Source: QGNO01 sp964493125
GTDB lineage: Bacteria; Chloroflexota; Dehalococcoidia; Lucifugimonadales; QGNO01
Length of the DNA stretch: 9,471 nucleotides
NCBI GenBank assembly: GCA_964493125.1
Contig: CAZBMS010000055.1
Location: 1-9,471 of the forward strand
Reading direction: 5' to 3'
Within the stretch, counting starts at the first letter, position 1. Each line of letters starts with the position of its first letter. Both the position numbers and the translations under genes were made by a program. The notes under the pieces are model-generated. The model searched no databases. It saw only the letters and a program-made list of their open reading frames with translations, and had not been told where the DNA came from. This document shows positions 1 through 6,852 of the stretch, piece by piece.

Positions 1-863
1 CAGAAATTTGGAAAGAACAGCGAGCCGTAGTAACTAACGGGCCCCCGTCAGGCGCCTGCAAAGCTATTCCTACTGAAGATGGGCATATCCTAAGTGGGAG
101 ATGGAATTTCAGTAGTGGGTGCACTCACGCGACATGGATAGCAGCCCTATGTCCCATAGGCAACAAAGATGGTTCCACATTGGTTAGTACTGACAGAAAG
201 GATATGAAAATATTCTTGATCCCAAAGAAACAAGTCGAATTTGTAGACACGTGGGACGCTAAGGGCATGCGTGGGACTTCCAGCTTTGGTTTCGAATTAT
301 CGGACATGTTCGTCCCCTCGAACCATAGTTACGACCAAGACGACGCTGAGCCGTGGAACAACGGCCCCCATTACATCATTCCCCGAACATTGCTTTTCGC
401 CGCCGGTTTCTCTACCGTCGCATTAGCAACTGCTAAAGCTAGTATAGACATCGCGGTAGATTTTGCTAGCGCAGGGCAAAGTGGTCGGAAACAAGCACTA
501 ATGAGAGACCAGGGTACCGTCCAGAGAAGCATTGGTGAGGCACGCGCTATTTACAGTGCAAGCAGAGCATTCCTAAGAGAATCCATGTCGACAGTGTGGC
601 AAAGCGCTAACTCTCAGGGTTCTTTGACACTTGAAGAGCGGATCAATCTACGATTGGCGAGTACTCATGCTATACGTACCTCCGCCAACGTTGTAGATAT
701 CTGTTATAACCTGTGTGGATCAGGTGCTATTTTTGCCTCAAATCCGATCCAGAGGCGGTTTCAGGACATCCATGTTATCACACAGCATCTTCAAGGACAT
801 CCGACCAACTACGAATCTGCAGGGCAGTTCTTTCTAGGATTTGAACCAGAGGGTAACTTCTAA
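1..863 (+). CDS. Acyl-CoA dehydrogenase-fold flavin enzyme, likely flavin-dependent monooxygenase (HsaA/DszC-like), 5' partial
   Basis: The reading frame is open from base 3 to the TAA at 861-863 (286 residues visible). Family members have about 390-400, so roughly the first 110 (N-terminal helical domain) lie outside the window. Visible: the middle beta-domain with GRWNFSSGC (residues 32-40) and THATW just after it; WDAKGMRGTSSF (84-95) followed by LSDMFVP (99-105), the usual beta-domain end; then the C-terminal helical bundle, ending in RRFQDIHVITQH (251-262) and a YESAG-LG tail. The 'W-F-SSG' motif and the C-terminal R-DIH--TQH pattern are typical of the acyl-CoA dehydrogenase type 2 C-terminal family (HsaA, DszC, pigment hydroxylases). 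These use reduced flavin and O2 to hydroxylate or oxygenate. A classical acyl-CoA dehydrogenase would show a catalytic Glu in a Y-x-x-x-GG-GY context; here the corresponding stretch is YNLCGSGAIF. Substrate unknown. A TTG at 180 lies inside the gene and is not its start. Confidence 0.85.
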   Translation, partial: EIWKEQRAVVTNGPPSGACKAIPTEDGHILSGRWNFSSGCTHATWIAALCPIGNKDGSTLVSTDRKDMKIFLIPKKQVEFVDTWDAKGMRGTSSFGFELSDMFVPSNHSYDQDDAEPWNNGPHYIIPRTLLFAAGFSTVALATAKASIDIAVDFASAGQSGRKQALMRDQGTVQRSIGEARAIYSASRAFLRESMSTVWQSANSQGSLTLEERINLRLASTHAIRTSANVVDICYNLCGSGAIFASNPIQRRFQDIHVITQHLQGHPTNYESAGQFFLGFEPEGNF

Positions 864-880
864 CGTAGGAAGTCCTATCT

Positions 881-2272
881 TCAGGCGGCCGAACTAGTAA
901 ATATCGCCTCTTTGGCGTTCATCACTAACGCCCTGAGCGAGTCATCTTCGCTGATAGCGGCGCTGATCTTGCCTGCCCCGTGAATAATCGTCGCATGATT
1001 TCTACCGCCCAATGCCCTGCCAATATCGGTCGGTGACATGAAGAGTTCATTAATGAGCAAATACATCGCGATTTGCCTTGCTTCAACCGCCTTTTTTGTT
1101 CGAACTCGGGATAATATCTCAGTCACAGAAACTTGGCAGGATGATGCTACAGTCTCAATAATGTCGTCTGATGTGACATCTCCGATAGGTCTATTTCCGA
1201 TAAGACTGCCCAGTATCTCCACAGTGTAGTCCAGAGTGATGGGAGAACCTGTCATAATTGAATAAGCGCGCAACTTGTTGAGGCAACCTTCCAATTCCCT
1301 GATGTTTTTCTTGTTCCTCTTGGCAATAAATTCACAAACCTCATAAGGTAATGTAAAACCCTGTTGCTCCGCTTTGCCATCTAGTATGGCGATGCGTGTT
1401 TCGAGATCAGGAGATTGTATATCTACTACTAGCCCGCCCGAAAACCTAGACACAAGCCTTTCCTGGAGCATGCCTAGTTCACTCGGAGGCCTATCAGACG
1501 TGAGTACTATCTGTTTGCCAGCAGTGTACAGTTCATTAAAGGTATGAAAGAAACCCTCTTGCGTCTGTTCTTTTCCTACCATAAATTGAACATCGTCAAT
1601 TAACAACACGTCCACTGAACGATAGTGATGTCTAAAGTCATCTGTAGTGCCGGTCCTTATAGCATTGATGAATTCGTTAGTGAATGTCTCGCTGGCTGAA
1701 TATTCAACAGAACATCCTGATGCGAAACTAGCTGCGCCGATTGCTTGCATAAGATGAGTTTTTCCCAGGCCGACTGCCGAGTATATAAACAATGGGTTAT
1801 ATGCCGTGCCAGGACTGGCAGCCACACCCCGAGCAGCAGCGCAGGCCATTGCGTTAGCTGGCCCAGTTACAAATTTATCAAACGTATACCGCTCATTCAC
1901 TCTAAATGAAGAGTTGACGACGGCTGGACTTACAGGAACGGGAGTGTCGTCCATTGGCAGAATGTTTGAAACCGGTTCAGTCAAGGTCTTCGGATTGCTT
2001 TCAACTGGCAACTGGCATGACACAGTGAATTGGATATCCACCAACTTGCCGGTAACCCTCTTTATGGAGGATTGGATTTCAGCATAAAGCCGTCTTTCCA
2101 GCCAAGCCACGCCGAACGCTGTAGGAACGCGCACTACGAAAGACTTCTCATGGAGGACGACTCCTTCGGTATTAGACAGCCAAGTCGAGTAAGTCGCTTC
2201 GTCTAGCCCTATCTGTAATTGACCAAGCACGGCGGACCATATGCTCTCTGCGGACATCGAAGTATTAACCAT
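881..2272 (-). CDS. dnaA: Chromosomal replication initiator protein DnaA
   Basis: ATP-dependent initiator that binds DnaA boxes at oriC, melts the origin and loads the replicative helicase. All four domains are present in 463 residues, a normal length. Domain I (about 8-85, IW--VLGQLQ and TYSTWL); short linker (about 86-122); AAA+ domain III (about 123-340) opening with NERYTFDKFV and containing the P-loop VGLGKTHLM (167-175), Walker B VDVLLIDDVQF (220-230), sensor 1 LTSD (257-260), box VII RLVSRF with the arginine-finger candidate R276, and sensor 2 NIRELEG (323-329); domain IV helix-turn-helix (about 365-463) with the signature GGRNHATIIHG (422-432). The ATG at 2270-2272 is preceded by GGAG seven bases upstream, which supports this start over the ATG five codons in. 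Oddities: the P-loop begins S-A instead of G-G, and the domain IV signature differs from the usual GGRDHTT. The gene is convergent with the flavin enzyme (17-bp gap) and has no dnaN or recF beside it. Confidence 0.97.
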   Translation of the reverse strand: MVNTSMSAESIWSAVLGQLQIGLDEATYSTWLSNTEGVVLHEKSFVVRVPTAFGVAWLERRLYAEIQSSIKRVTGKLVDIQFTVSCQLPVESNPKTLTEPVSNILPMDDTPVPVSPAVVNSSFRVNERYTFDKFVTGPANAMACAAARGVAASPGTAYNPLFIYSAVGLGKTHLMQAIGAASFASGCSVEYSASETFTNEFINAIRTGTTDDFRHHYRSVDVLLIDDVQFMVGKEQTQEGFFHTFNELYTAGKQIVLTSDRPPSELGMLQERLVSRFSGGLVVDIQSPDLETRIAILDGKAEQQGFTLPYEVCEFIAKRNKKNIRELEGCLNKLRAYSIMTGSPITLDYTVEILGSLIGNRPIGDVTSDDIIETVASSCQVSVTEILSRVRTKKAVEARQIAMYLLINELFMSPTDIGRALGGRNHATIIHGAGKISAAISEDDSLRALVMNAKEAIFTSSAA

Positions 2273-2397
2273 GCTGTGGCTCCGTCCAGGTCCTCGACAA
2301 CGCAGCCGTTGTAGTGGAACCTTTGAGTGCCATATGACAAGGAACTATCACCGCCGCTTCCCTCCGAATATCCCGGCCACCCCGGAAATGATGCGTT

Positions 2398-2428
2398 AGT
2401 ATATCCGCCGGTCCGCAAACCCTGTCAA
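2398..2428 (-). promoter_or_regulatory. Candidate sigma70-type promoter for dnaA
   Basis: Read on the minus strand there is a perfect -35 TTGACA (2423-2428) and a -10 TATACT (2398-2403), separated by 19 bases. The spacer is longer than the ideal 17; GATATA (2400-2405) gives a 17-base spacer but a poorer -10. Transcription would start near 2391, leaving an untranslated leader of roughly 120 bases before the dnaA ATG. The DnaA-box-like 9-mer at 2437-2445 lies just upstream, where it could serve autoregulation; this is conjecture. Confidence 0.4.
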
Positions 2429-2525
2429 CACCCTATTTATGCTCAACGATGCCATATGGACTGTCAATATTTCAAAAAACGGGCAAAAAAGATGGTTTGT
2501 GTTCAGATTTCGCATAGATTCACAA

Positions 2526-2554
2526 TTGACTACCTCCATAAGCTTCAGTAGTAT
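2526..2554 (+). promoter_or_regulatory. Candidate sigma70-type promoter for the CaiB/BaiF operon
   Basis: The -35 TTGACT (2526-2531) and the -10 TAGTAT (2549-2554) are separated by exactly 17 bases. The predicted start of transcription is near 2561, giving a leader of about 45 bases that ends with the ribosome binding site GAGAGG (2593-2598), eight bases before the ATG at 2607. The -10 matches the consensus at 4 of 6 positions, so strength is uncertain. Confidence 0.45.
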
Positions 2555-2606
2555 CGTCTTGGTACTGATCTCGACCAGTTTCCTAGTTGAATGAGAGGCA
2601 CCCATT

Positions 2607-3863
2607 ATGAGAGCAAACATTCTACAAGGCATCACTGTCTTGACCCTAGAACAAGTCCATGCGTTACCGTGGGCGACAAGTTATCTTGCAGATCTGGGCG
2701 CACGAGTGATTCGTATCGAAAGCAAGAAACACCTGCAAGACCGCAAGGCAGGCCCCTTCCCAAACGGCAAACCAGGGGACAACTGGTGGAACGAATCTGG
2801 AAACCTCTCCTACTACGGAACACGTAACAAAGAGAGCCTATGTATTGATGTTACGCAATCGAAGGGCAAAGAAATCTTCTTAAAGCTAGTTGAGTCAGCG
2901 GATATAGTAACTGACAATTTCCGACCTGGCACCATGCAGAGATTTGGTTTTGACCACGAAAGCCTCAGCTCAATAAACCCAAAGATCATAACCCTAAGCA
3001 GTACCGCGTTTGGGTATACCGGCCCTTGGAGGCGCGCAGGGTCCAGGGCTAGGACAGTCGATGCTGCATGCGGACTATCATCTCTTACCGGGTACGAAGG
3101 CGGCCCGTCCCTCAGGGCAAGTAACAATTACATGGATCATTCCGTTGGAAATAACGTGGCATACGCTCTTCTACTTGCGCTATACCAGCGCCGGAAAACT
3201 GGGATTGGCATGCGGATTGATCTAACTATGCAAGAAACAGGGGTCTCCGCCATTGGCCCCGCGATATTAGAAGCACAACGTGATATCACTCGTCAGAGGC
3301 TGGGCTGTTCTCATATTTGGAAATCACCACATAATGTTTATCCAACTATCGGAGACGATCGATGGATTGCAATCTCTGTAATGTCTGATGCCGAATGGGT
3401 CAACCTAAAACGTGCCATGGACGAACCCGACTGGGCCAACAATCACAACTACGACACTGTTGAAGGTCGATCCGAATCGCGGCGTCGCTTAGATGAGGAA
3501 CTGGCTAGTTGGACCGTGTCTCAAGATAACAAGGCCCTCATGCACCATCTCCAAACCCACAATGTCTGCTGCGCCGCTGTCTATACCGCCGAAGACCTCC
3601 TGTCCGATCCTCATTTCGACTCTAGGGAGTTCTTTTTAACGGTAGAGAATAAAGCTGTCCCTTCGGTAGGGCCTCGCCAGTTCGCTGGCCGGCCGTTCCG
3701 AAGTAGTCGCATCCCGACTGGGATAGACACGGTTGCCACGCTTGGGGAACACAACGAGCAAATTCTTACACAACTGGCTGGTTACAGCCCAGAAGGGATA
3801 GCAGATCTGTACCAAGCCGGGGTTATCGCAAACAAGCCCGATGCGGACGACATGCAGATATAG
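2607..3863 (+). CDS. Family III CoA-transferase (CaiB/BaiF family), canonical catalytic Asp present
   Basis: Moves a CoA group between an acyl-CoA donor and a free carboxylate, usually to activate a substrate for degradation. The length (418 residues) is normal for the family. Family landmarks in order: N-terminal Rossmann part GITVLTLEQ (8-16) and YLADLGARVIRIE (26-38); GTRNKESLCIDVTQ (71-84); ADIVTDNFRPGTMQRFGF (98-115); FGYTGPW (135-141); GLSSLTGYEGGPS (156-168); and YMDHSVGNN (175-183), followed by a small-residue helix and GIGMRIDLTMQE (199-210). By alignment with formyl-CoA transferase (GDSNTG, Asp169), D177 (codon 3135-3137) is the acyl-anhydride-forming Asp. The start is supported by GAGAGG eight bases upstream. 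First gene of a two-gene operon with another CaiB/BaiF gene 32 bases downstream. Acyl substrate not predictable; a racemase of the same fold is an alternative. Confidence 0.93.
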   Translation: MRANILQGITVLTLEQVHALPWATSYLADLGARVIRIESKKHLQDRKAGPFPNGKPGDNWWNESGNLSYYGTRNKESLCIDVTQSKGKEIFLKLVESADIVTDNFRPGTMQRFGFDHESLSSINPKIITLSSTAFGYTGPWRRAGSRARTVDAACGLSSLTGYEGGPSLRASNNYMDHSVGNNVAYALLLALYQRRKTGIGMRIDLTMQETGVSAIGPAILEAQRDITRQRLGCSHIWKSPHNVYPTIGDDRWIAISVMSDAEWVNLKRAMDEPDWANNHNYDTVEGRSESRRRLDEELASWTVSQDNKALMHHLQTHNVCCAAVYTAEDLLSDPHFDSREFFLTVENKAVPSVGPRQFAGRPFRSSRIPTGIDTVATLGEHNEQILTQLAGYSPEGIADLYQAGVIANKPDADDMQI

Positions 3864-3895
3864 TCTCGCAAATAATGATTAAAGATGGATATGTT

Positions 3896-5101
3896 ATGGA
3901 AGGAATACTCTCGGACATTCGAATTTTAGAACTGGGCGAGTCCCCATCAGTCGCATTTTGCGGGAAATTGTTAGCTGACCAAGGTGCGACTGTTATCAAG
4001 GTAGAATGCCTTAACGGAGACCCCCTTAGGGATGAACCTCCGTTTCTGCAAACCTCTTCAGGGGAGCTTATCAGCAGTTCCTTCCTGTCTTTTAATACCA
4101 ACAAGTTTGGAATCACCTTAGATATCACACAGCCGGAGGCAGCTAAAATCTGCAAGGAATTGGTCAACACCTGTGATATATGTATCGAGAGCTTCGAACC
4201 AGGATATTTAACCCACCTTGGTTTAGACCACGAAACCCTGATGGCCACCAACGATACACTAATTATGCTATCGATTACCTATTACGGACAAACCGGTCCA
4301 TATGCTCATTACCGAGCCGACGAGTTAACTAGCCAGGCTATCGGTGGCTTCTTATACGCTGTGACAGGGTCCGCAGATAAGCCTCCCATGGGAACAGTTC
4401 TTAATCAGATGGAAATCACAACCGCGCGCAATGGAGTCGTAGCAATCATGGCCGCGGTGCTCAATCGGGATGCCCAAGGGGTTGGGAGTTACATCGACCT
4501 CTCAATAGCAGAATCAGTTGTTGCCACACCTTCGCAGTTGATCCATCCACGTAGCTATACCGGACGAAATCCTAAACGAGGCGGGAGCGACACAAATGTG
4601 ATGGATGGCATGCATTTGCCAACCAAAGATGGTGAGGTAACTCTTACAACCGCAGGTACAGGTGGGAAGCCTATGGAAGTCTGGTCAGAGTTCCTTGACG
4701 AACCCAAATTGCTTGACCAAAAGTTTTCCAACAGATCAGGGAGACTCGACCATTGGGAGGAGCTCTATGACCTTGTGGCACCTAAACTGATGAACTGGGA
4801 AAATATCGCTCTAATGGAAGCTACCATGGCCCAGGGGCTAGTAATTGGACTAGTTCAGAGCCCTCTTCAAGTCCTTCAATCACCTCATCTTTCTGAAAGA
4901 GGGTATTTTGTATCTATAGATGACCCTGAACTAGGCAACCTAGCGTATCCAGGCCCAGGTTTTTTCATTGACGGAGAAAATATTATGACTTCCGACAGAG
5001 TAGCCCCAAGATTAGGCCAACACAACGACTATATATTCACCGAAGTCCTGAAGCTATCGAACGGCGTTATAGAAGATCTTCGCTCCCGACATGCCATCTG
5101 A
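3896..5101 (+). CDS. Family III CoA-transferase (CaiB/BaiF family) paralogue with Glu at the catalytic Asp position
   Basis: Second member of the tandem pair, 401 residues from the ATG at 3896; an in-frame ATG at 3875 would add seven. I prefer 3896 because it puts the MEGILSDIRILELGE start in register with family members and has a weak AGATGG six bases upstream; 3875 has no ribosome binding site. Landmarks: LLADQGATVIKVE (25-37), NTNKFGITLDI (67-77), CDICIESFEPGYLTHLGL (93-110), YYGQTGPY (129-136), SQAIGGFLYAVTG (146-158) and GVGSYIDLSIAES (195-207). The position matching Asp169 of formyl-CoA transferase, fixed by its 18-residue distance to the conserved Arg (R191), is E173 (codon 4412-4414) within QMEITTARNG. 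The usual Gly four residues later is Ala. This may be a Glu-type family member, a non-catalytic partner subunit of the upstream gene, or an enzyme with altered chemistry. Confidence 0.92.
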   Translation: MEGILSDIRILELGESPSVAFCGKLLADQGATVIKVECLNGDPLRDEPPFLQTSSGELISSSFLSFNTNKFGITLDITQPEAAKICKELVNTCDICIESFEPGYLTHLGLDHETLMATNDTLIMLSITYYGQTGPYAHYRADELTSQAIGGFLYAVTGSADKPPMGTVLNQMEITTARNGVVAIMAAVLNRDAQGVGSYIDLSIAESVVATPSQLIHPRSYTGRNPKRGGSDTNVMDGMHLPTKDGEVTLTTAGTGGKPMEVWSEFLDEPKLLDQKFSNRSGRLDHWEELYDLVAPKLMNWENIALMEATMAQGLVIGLVQSPLQVLQSPHLSERGYFVSIDDPELGNLAYPGPGFFIDGENIMTSDRVAPRLGQHNDYIFTEVLKLSNGVIEDLRSRHAI

Positions 5102-5132
5102 AGACCCAGCTTTCTGACCAATGAGTGTAACT

Positions 5133-5471
5133 TCAGCCCCAGAATACGGGCACTGAATCTTCTGGTAGGAAGAATGTAAATCCAGCTTGATCGGCATATT
5201 GTTTATCAATATTTGTATCACCTATATGATAATACTGCTCGGCCTCAAACAATGCTTTAACAGACTCTAATTGATGCTTTACGACTGTGAATGCGACCTC
5301 TATCCCTTGTTCACTCCAGATACGTTTCTGATTCGTTACCGTACGGTCTGAACAACTACCTATAATGTAACCATTCTCCTTAGCCTTCCGAACCATCTCC
5401 ATATCGATACATCCAGGAGGATCTCCGACTTCTAATGTCCCATCAATGTCAAAGCTAATTAATTCTGCCAA
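5133..5471 (-). CDS. Small capless HAD-superfamily phosphatase/hydrolase
   Basis: A 112-residue protein that carries the whole HAD catalytic set without room for a cap domain. Motif I is FDIDGTL (residues 7-13) with nucleophile D8 and acid/base D10. Motif II is the Ser region SCSDRT (39-44). Motif III is K65 in VVKHQ. Motif IV is GDTNIDKQYADQAGF (84-98) with Mg2+-binding D85 and D89. Expected chemistry is Mg2+-dependent hydrolysis of a phosphate ester; the substrate is unknown. The start must be the TTG at 5469-5471: an in-frame TGA lies two codons upstream, and the next in-frame ATG comes after motif I. A GGA lies seven bases upstream. Last gene of the DUF35-thiolase operon, 19 bases after the thiolase stop. 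My hand count of 5161-5460 gives about 40% GC, lower than the CoA-transferase start (about 53% over 2641-2700). It could be a later insertion into the operon. Confidence 0.8.
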   Translation of the reverse strand: MAELISFDIDGTLEVGDPPGCIDMEMVRKAKENGYIIGSCSDRTVTNQKRIWSEQGIEVAFTVVKHQLESVKALFEAEQYYHIGDTNIDKQYADQAGFTFFLPEDSVPVFWG

Positions 5472-5490
5472 ATTTCAATCCGCCTCTCGC

Positions 5491-6801
5491 CTAGTTTGGA
5501 TGTTTCCCGAGCATCAACCAACCTCCACTGCTCGGAGTTGTAAACGCGCATAGCGCAGTCTCTGCCCGAACAGTAACCTGACGGGGACCCGCGGTTCCTC
5601 TCAGTTGTTCGATGCTATCCGTATACATTGCTGTACGAGTCCTGCCATTTCCTAAATTACCGCCGCTGGAACTGAAGGGGTGTGGACCCTCAACAGTGAT
5701 ATCACCTGCATAAAACGGAAACGCATCTCCTCGCTTAACTCCATGCCACTGGAAGCCCTCTAAAAAGAACTGAGCCATAATCGAGTATCCATCGTAAGGG
5801 TTAAAAATATCAACATCGGATGGACCTAGCCCTGCGCCTTCATACATCCGAGCCGCTGCTCTATCGGTCCATTCCTCTATCTCATCCAAATCCGGTTGAG
5901 TTGTTCTCTGGCGAAAACTATGTTGAGAGTGGTTAAGGACATAAACGGGCTGAGACTTCATATCCTTAGCTCTTTCCGAAGTAGTAAAAAGATAAGCCGT
6001 CGAAGTGTTAACTGGTCGGTCACAATCCCATATTCTAAGCGGATTTAATATATACCGAGAAGATTCATAGTCCTCTTTGGTAATCATATCAATACCATTA
6101 TTCGCGTTGAACCCCCAGGGTGTCATCAACCCGTTACGATGCTGATTCTGCACGAATGGAAACACGTCATCATGAGTGCCACCGTATTTCAAACAATATT
6201 GGTTGTGAGGGAAAATATTAATAAAATCGTTTCCACCATGATTACCCCATGGCACTGTCCACTGTCTAGGGCCGCGGGCGTAATCTTCGGAGTTTTCACC
6301 GCCTCTACGGTAGCGACCTTCAAGGTTTCCACAGGGATAGATTACGAGACAAGTATTACAAACCCCATCTCCAACCGCTTGAGCGGCCATACCAACCATT
6401 TCTCCGATAGTGGGAACTCCTGTTGGGGCAAATTTAACATTTTTTAAACCCATGGTTTTTACTAACCATTCGGAATTCACAAGAGTTAGGCCAAGTTCTG
6501 AATCGTATGGAGCATCAAAATATGGCCTCGGAGCCCAGGTTGAAGCTGAGCCTCCGCTCGCTCCGGCAATATGACTGTCACAGCAGATGACGCCGTCCAC
6601 TTCATCCGGTGTTACACCTGCATCTTCCATAGCCTTTTGGCACGCTAGGATCGAATACGCACCTACAGTTTCGTCCATAGCTACTCCATCCCAACGTCTA
6701 TCTACAGGTGAATGCCCATATCCAGATATGCTTACCTTGCCCCGATGCTCCCAGACGCCTAAGCCGTCCGTATCTCTTCGCCATTGGTAATCGTTTTGCA
6801 T
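5491..6801 (-). CDS. Thiolase-superfamily protein of the SCP-x/Ltp2 type, nucleophilic Cys apparently lost
   Basis: A 436-residue thiolase-fold protein. N-terminal half: VSISGYGHSPV (23-33), then AYSILACQKAMEDAGVTPDEVDGV (48-71), the usual first helix and strand. C-terminal half: YEGAGLGPSDVDIFNPYDGYS (320-340), where Y336-D337 match the YD motif of Ltp2-like proteins, and the glycine-rich SSSGGNLGNGRTR (377-389). Where thiolases carry the nucleophilic Cys (C-A-S-G context), this protein has A125-P-T-G128. The C-terminal GHP histidine region reads GNGRTR. Claisen thiolysis is therefore unlikely. Known Ltp2 proteins lack the thiolase Cys and, with a DUF35 partner, perform retro-aldol cleavage of steroid side-chain acyl-CoA, and the gene 51 bases upstream here is a DUF35. 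Retro-aldolase activity is an inference; a non-specific lipid-transfer-like acyl-CoA binder is the alternative. The ATG at 6801 has AGAGG about nine bases upstream. Confidence 0.88.
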   Translation of the reverse strand: MQNDYQWRRDTDGLGVWEHRGKVSISGYGHSPVDRRWDGVAMDETVGAYSILACQKAMEDAGVTPDEVDGVICCDSHIAGASGGSASTWAPRPYFDAPYDSELGLTLVNSEWLVKTMGLKNVKFAPTGVPTIGEMVGMAAQAVGDGVCNTCLVIYPCGNLEGRYRRGGENSEDYARGPRQWTVPWGNHGGNDFINIFPHNQYCLKYGGTHDDVFPFVQNQHRNGLMTPWGFNANNGIDMITKEDYESSRYILNPLRIWDCDRPVNTSTAYLFTTSERAKDMKSQPVYVLNHSQHSFRQRTTQPDLDEIEEWTDRAAARMYEGAGLGPSDVDIFNPYDGYSIMAQFFLEGFQWHGVKRGDAFPFYAGDITVEGPHPFSSSGGNLGNGRTRTAMYTDSIEQLRGTAGPRQVTVRAETALCAFTTPSSGGWLMLGKHPN

Positions 6802-6828
6802 ACTTTCGATCCTCTTCTTCTAATAAAT

Positions 6829-6849
6829 CACGACCCTATAAGAGTCGTG
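6829..6849 (-). promoter_or_regulatory. Intercistronic hairpin between the DUF35 and thiolase genes
   Basis: On the minus strand the arms CACGACTC and GGGTCGTG form an 8-bp stem (one G-U pair) closing a TTATA loop. It begins three bases after the DUF35 stop codon and ends 27 bases before the thiolase ATG. It is followed by ATTTATTA, not a run of T, so it is a poor intrinsic terminator. More likely roles are mRNA 3'-end stabilisation, partial attenuation or a processing site that sets the ratio of the two partners. Confidence 0.6.
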
Positions 6850-6852
6850 TTG

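Larger units (their letters stand above)
2273..2606. other. Divergent intergenic region between dnaA and the CoA-transferase operon
   Basis: This stretch of 334 bases has no convincing gene. It holds a promoter for each flanking gene, entered separately, and two perfect TTGACA hexamers on the minus strand, at 2423-2428 and 2462-2467. The second lacks a good -10 at normal spacing. A 9-bp direct repeat TGCCATATG occurs at 2328-2336 and 2450-2458. One DnaA-box-like 9-mer, TTATGCTCA (2437-2445), differs from TTATNCACA by one base; AGATTCACA (2516-2524) differs by two. Short open frames on both strands show no recognisable motif or ribosome binding site. I see no box cluster or AT-rich unwinding element, so this is not supported as a replication origin. 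Confidence 0.7.

Noticed and set aside
864..880. Small TAGG/CCTA hairpin between the convergent flavin enzyme and dnaA genes
   Set aside because: Only four base pairs with no T-run; not distinguishable from chance.
2209..2418. Open frame of 69 codons on the minus strand overlapping the dnaA start
   Set aside because: It overlaps the dnaA 5' end in another frame, covers its leader, and has no recognisable motif or ribosome binding site.
2273..2606. Possible oriC next to dnaA
   Set aside because: Only two degenerate DnaA-box-like 9-mers (one and two mismatches), no cluster and no AT-rich unwinding element. With altered domain IV residues a non-standard box cannot be excluded, but nothing positive supports an origin.
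5098..5136. CTGAAG/CTTCAG inverted repeat between the convergent CoA-transferase and HAD genes as a terminator
   Set aside because: Six-base arms with a 27-base loop and no T-run are too weak to call an intrinsic terminator.
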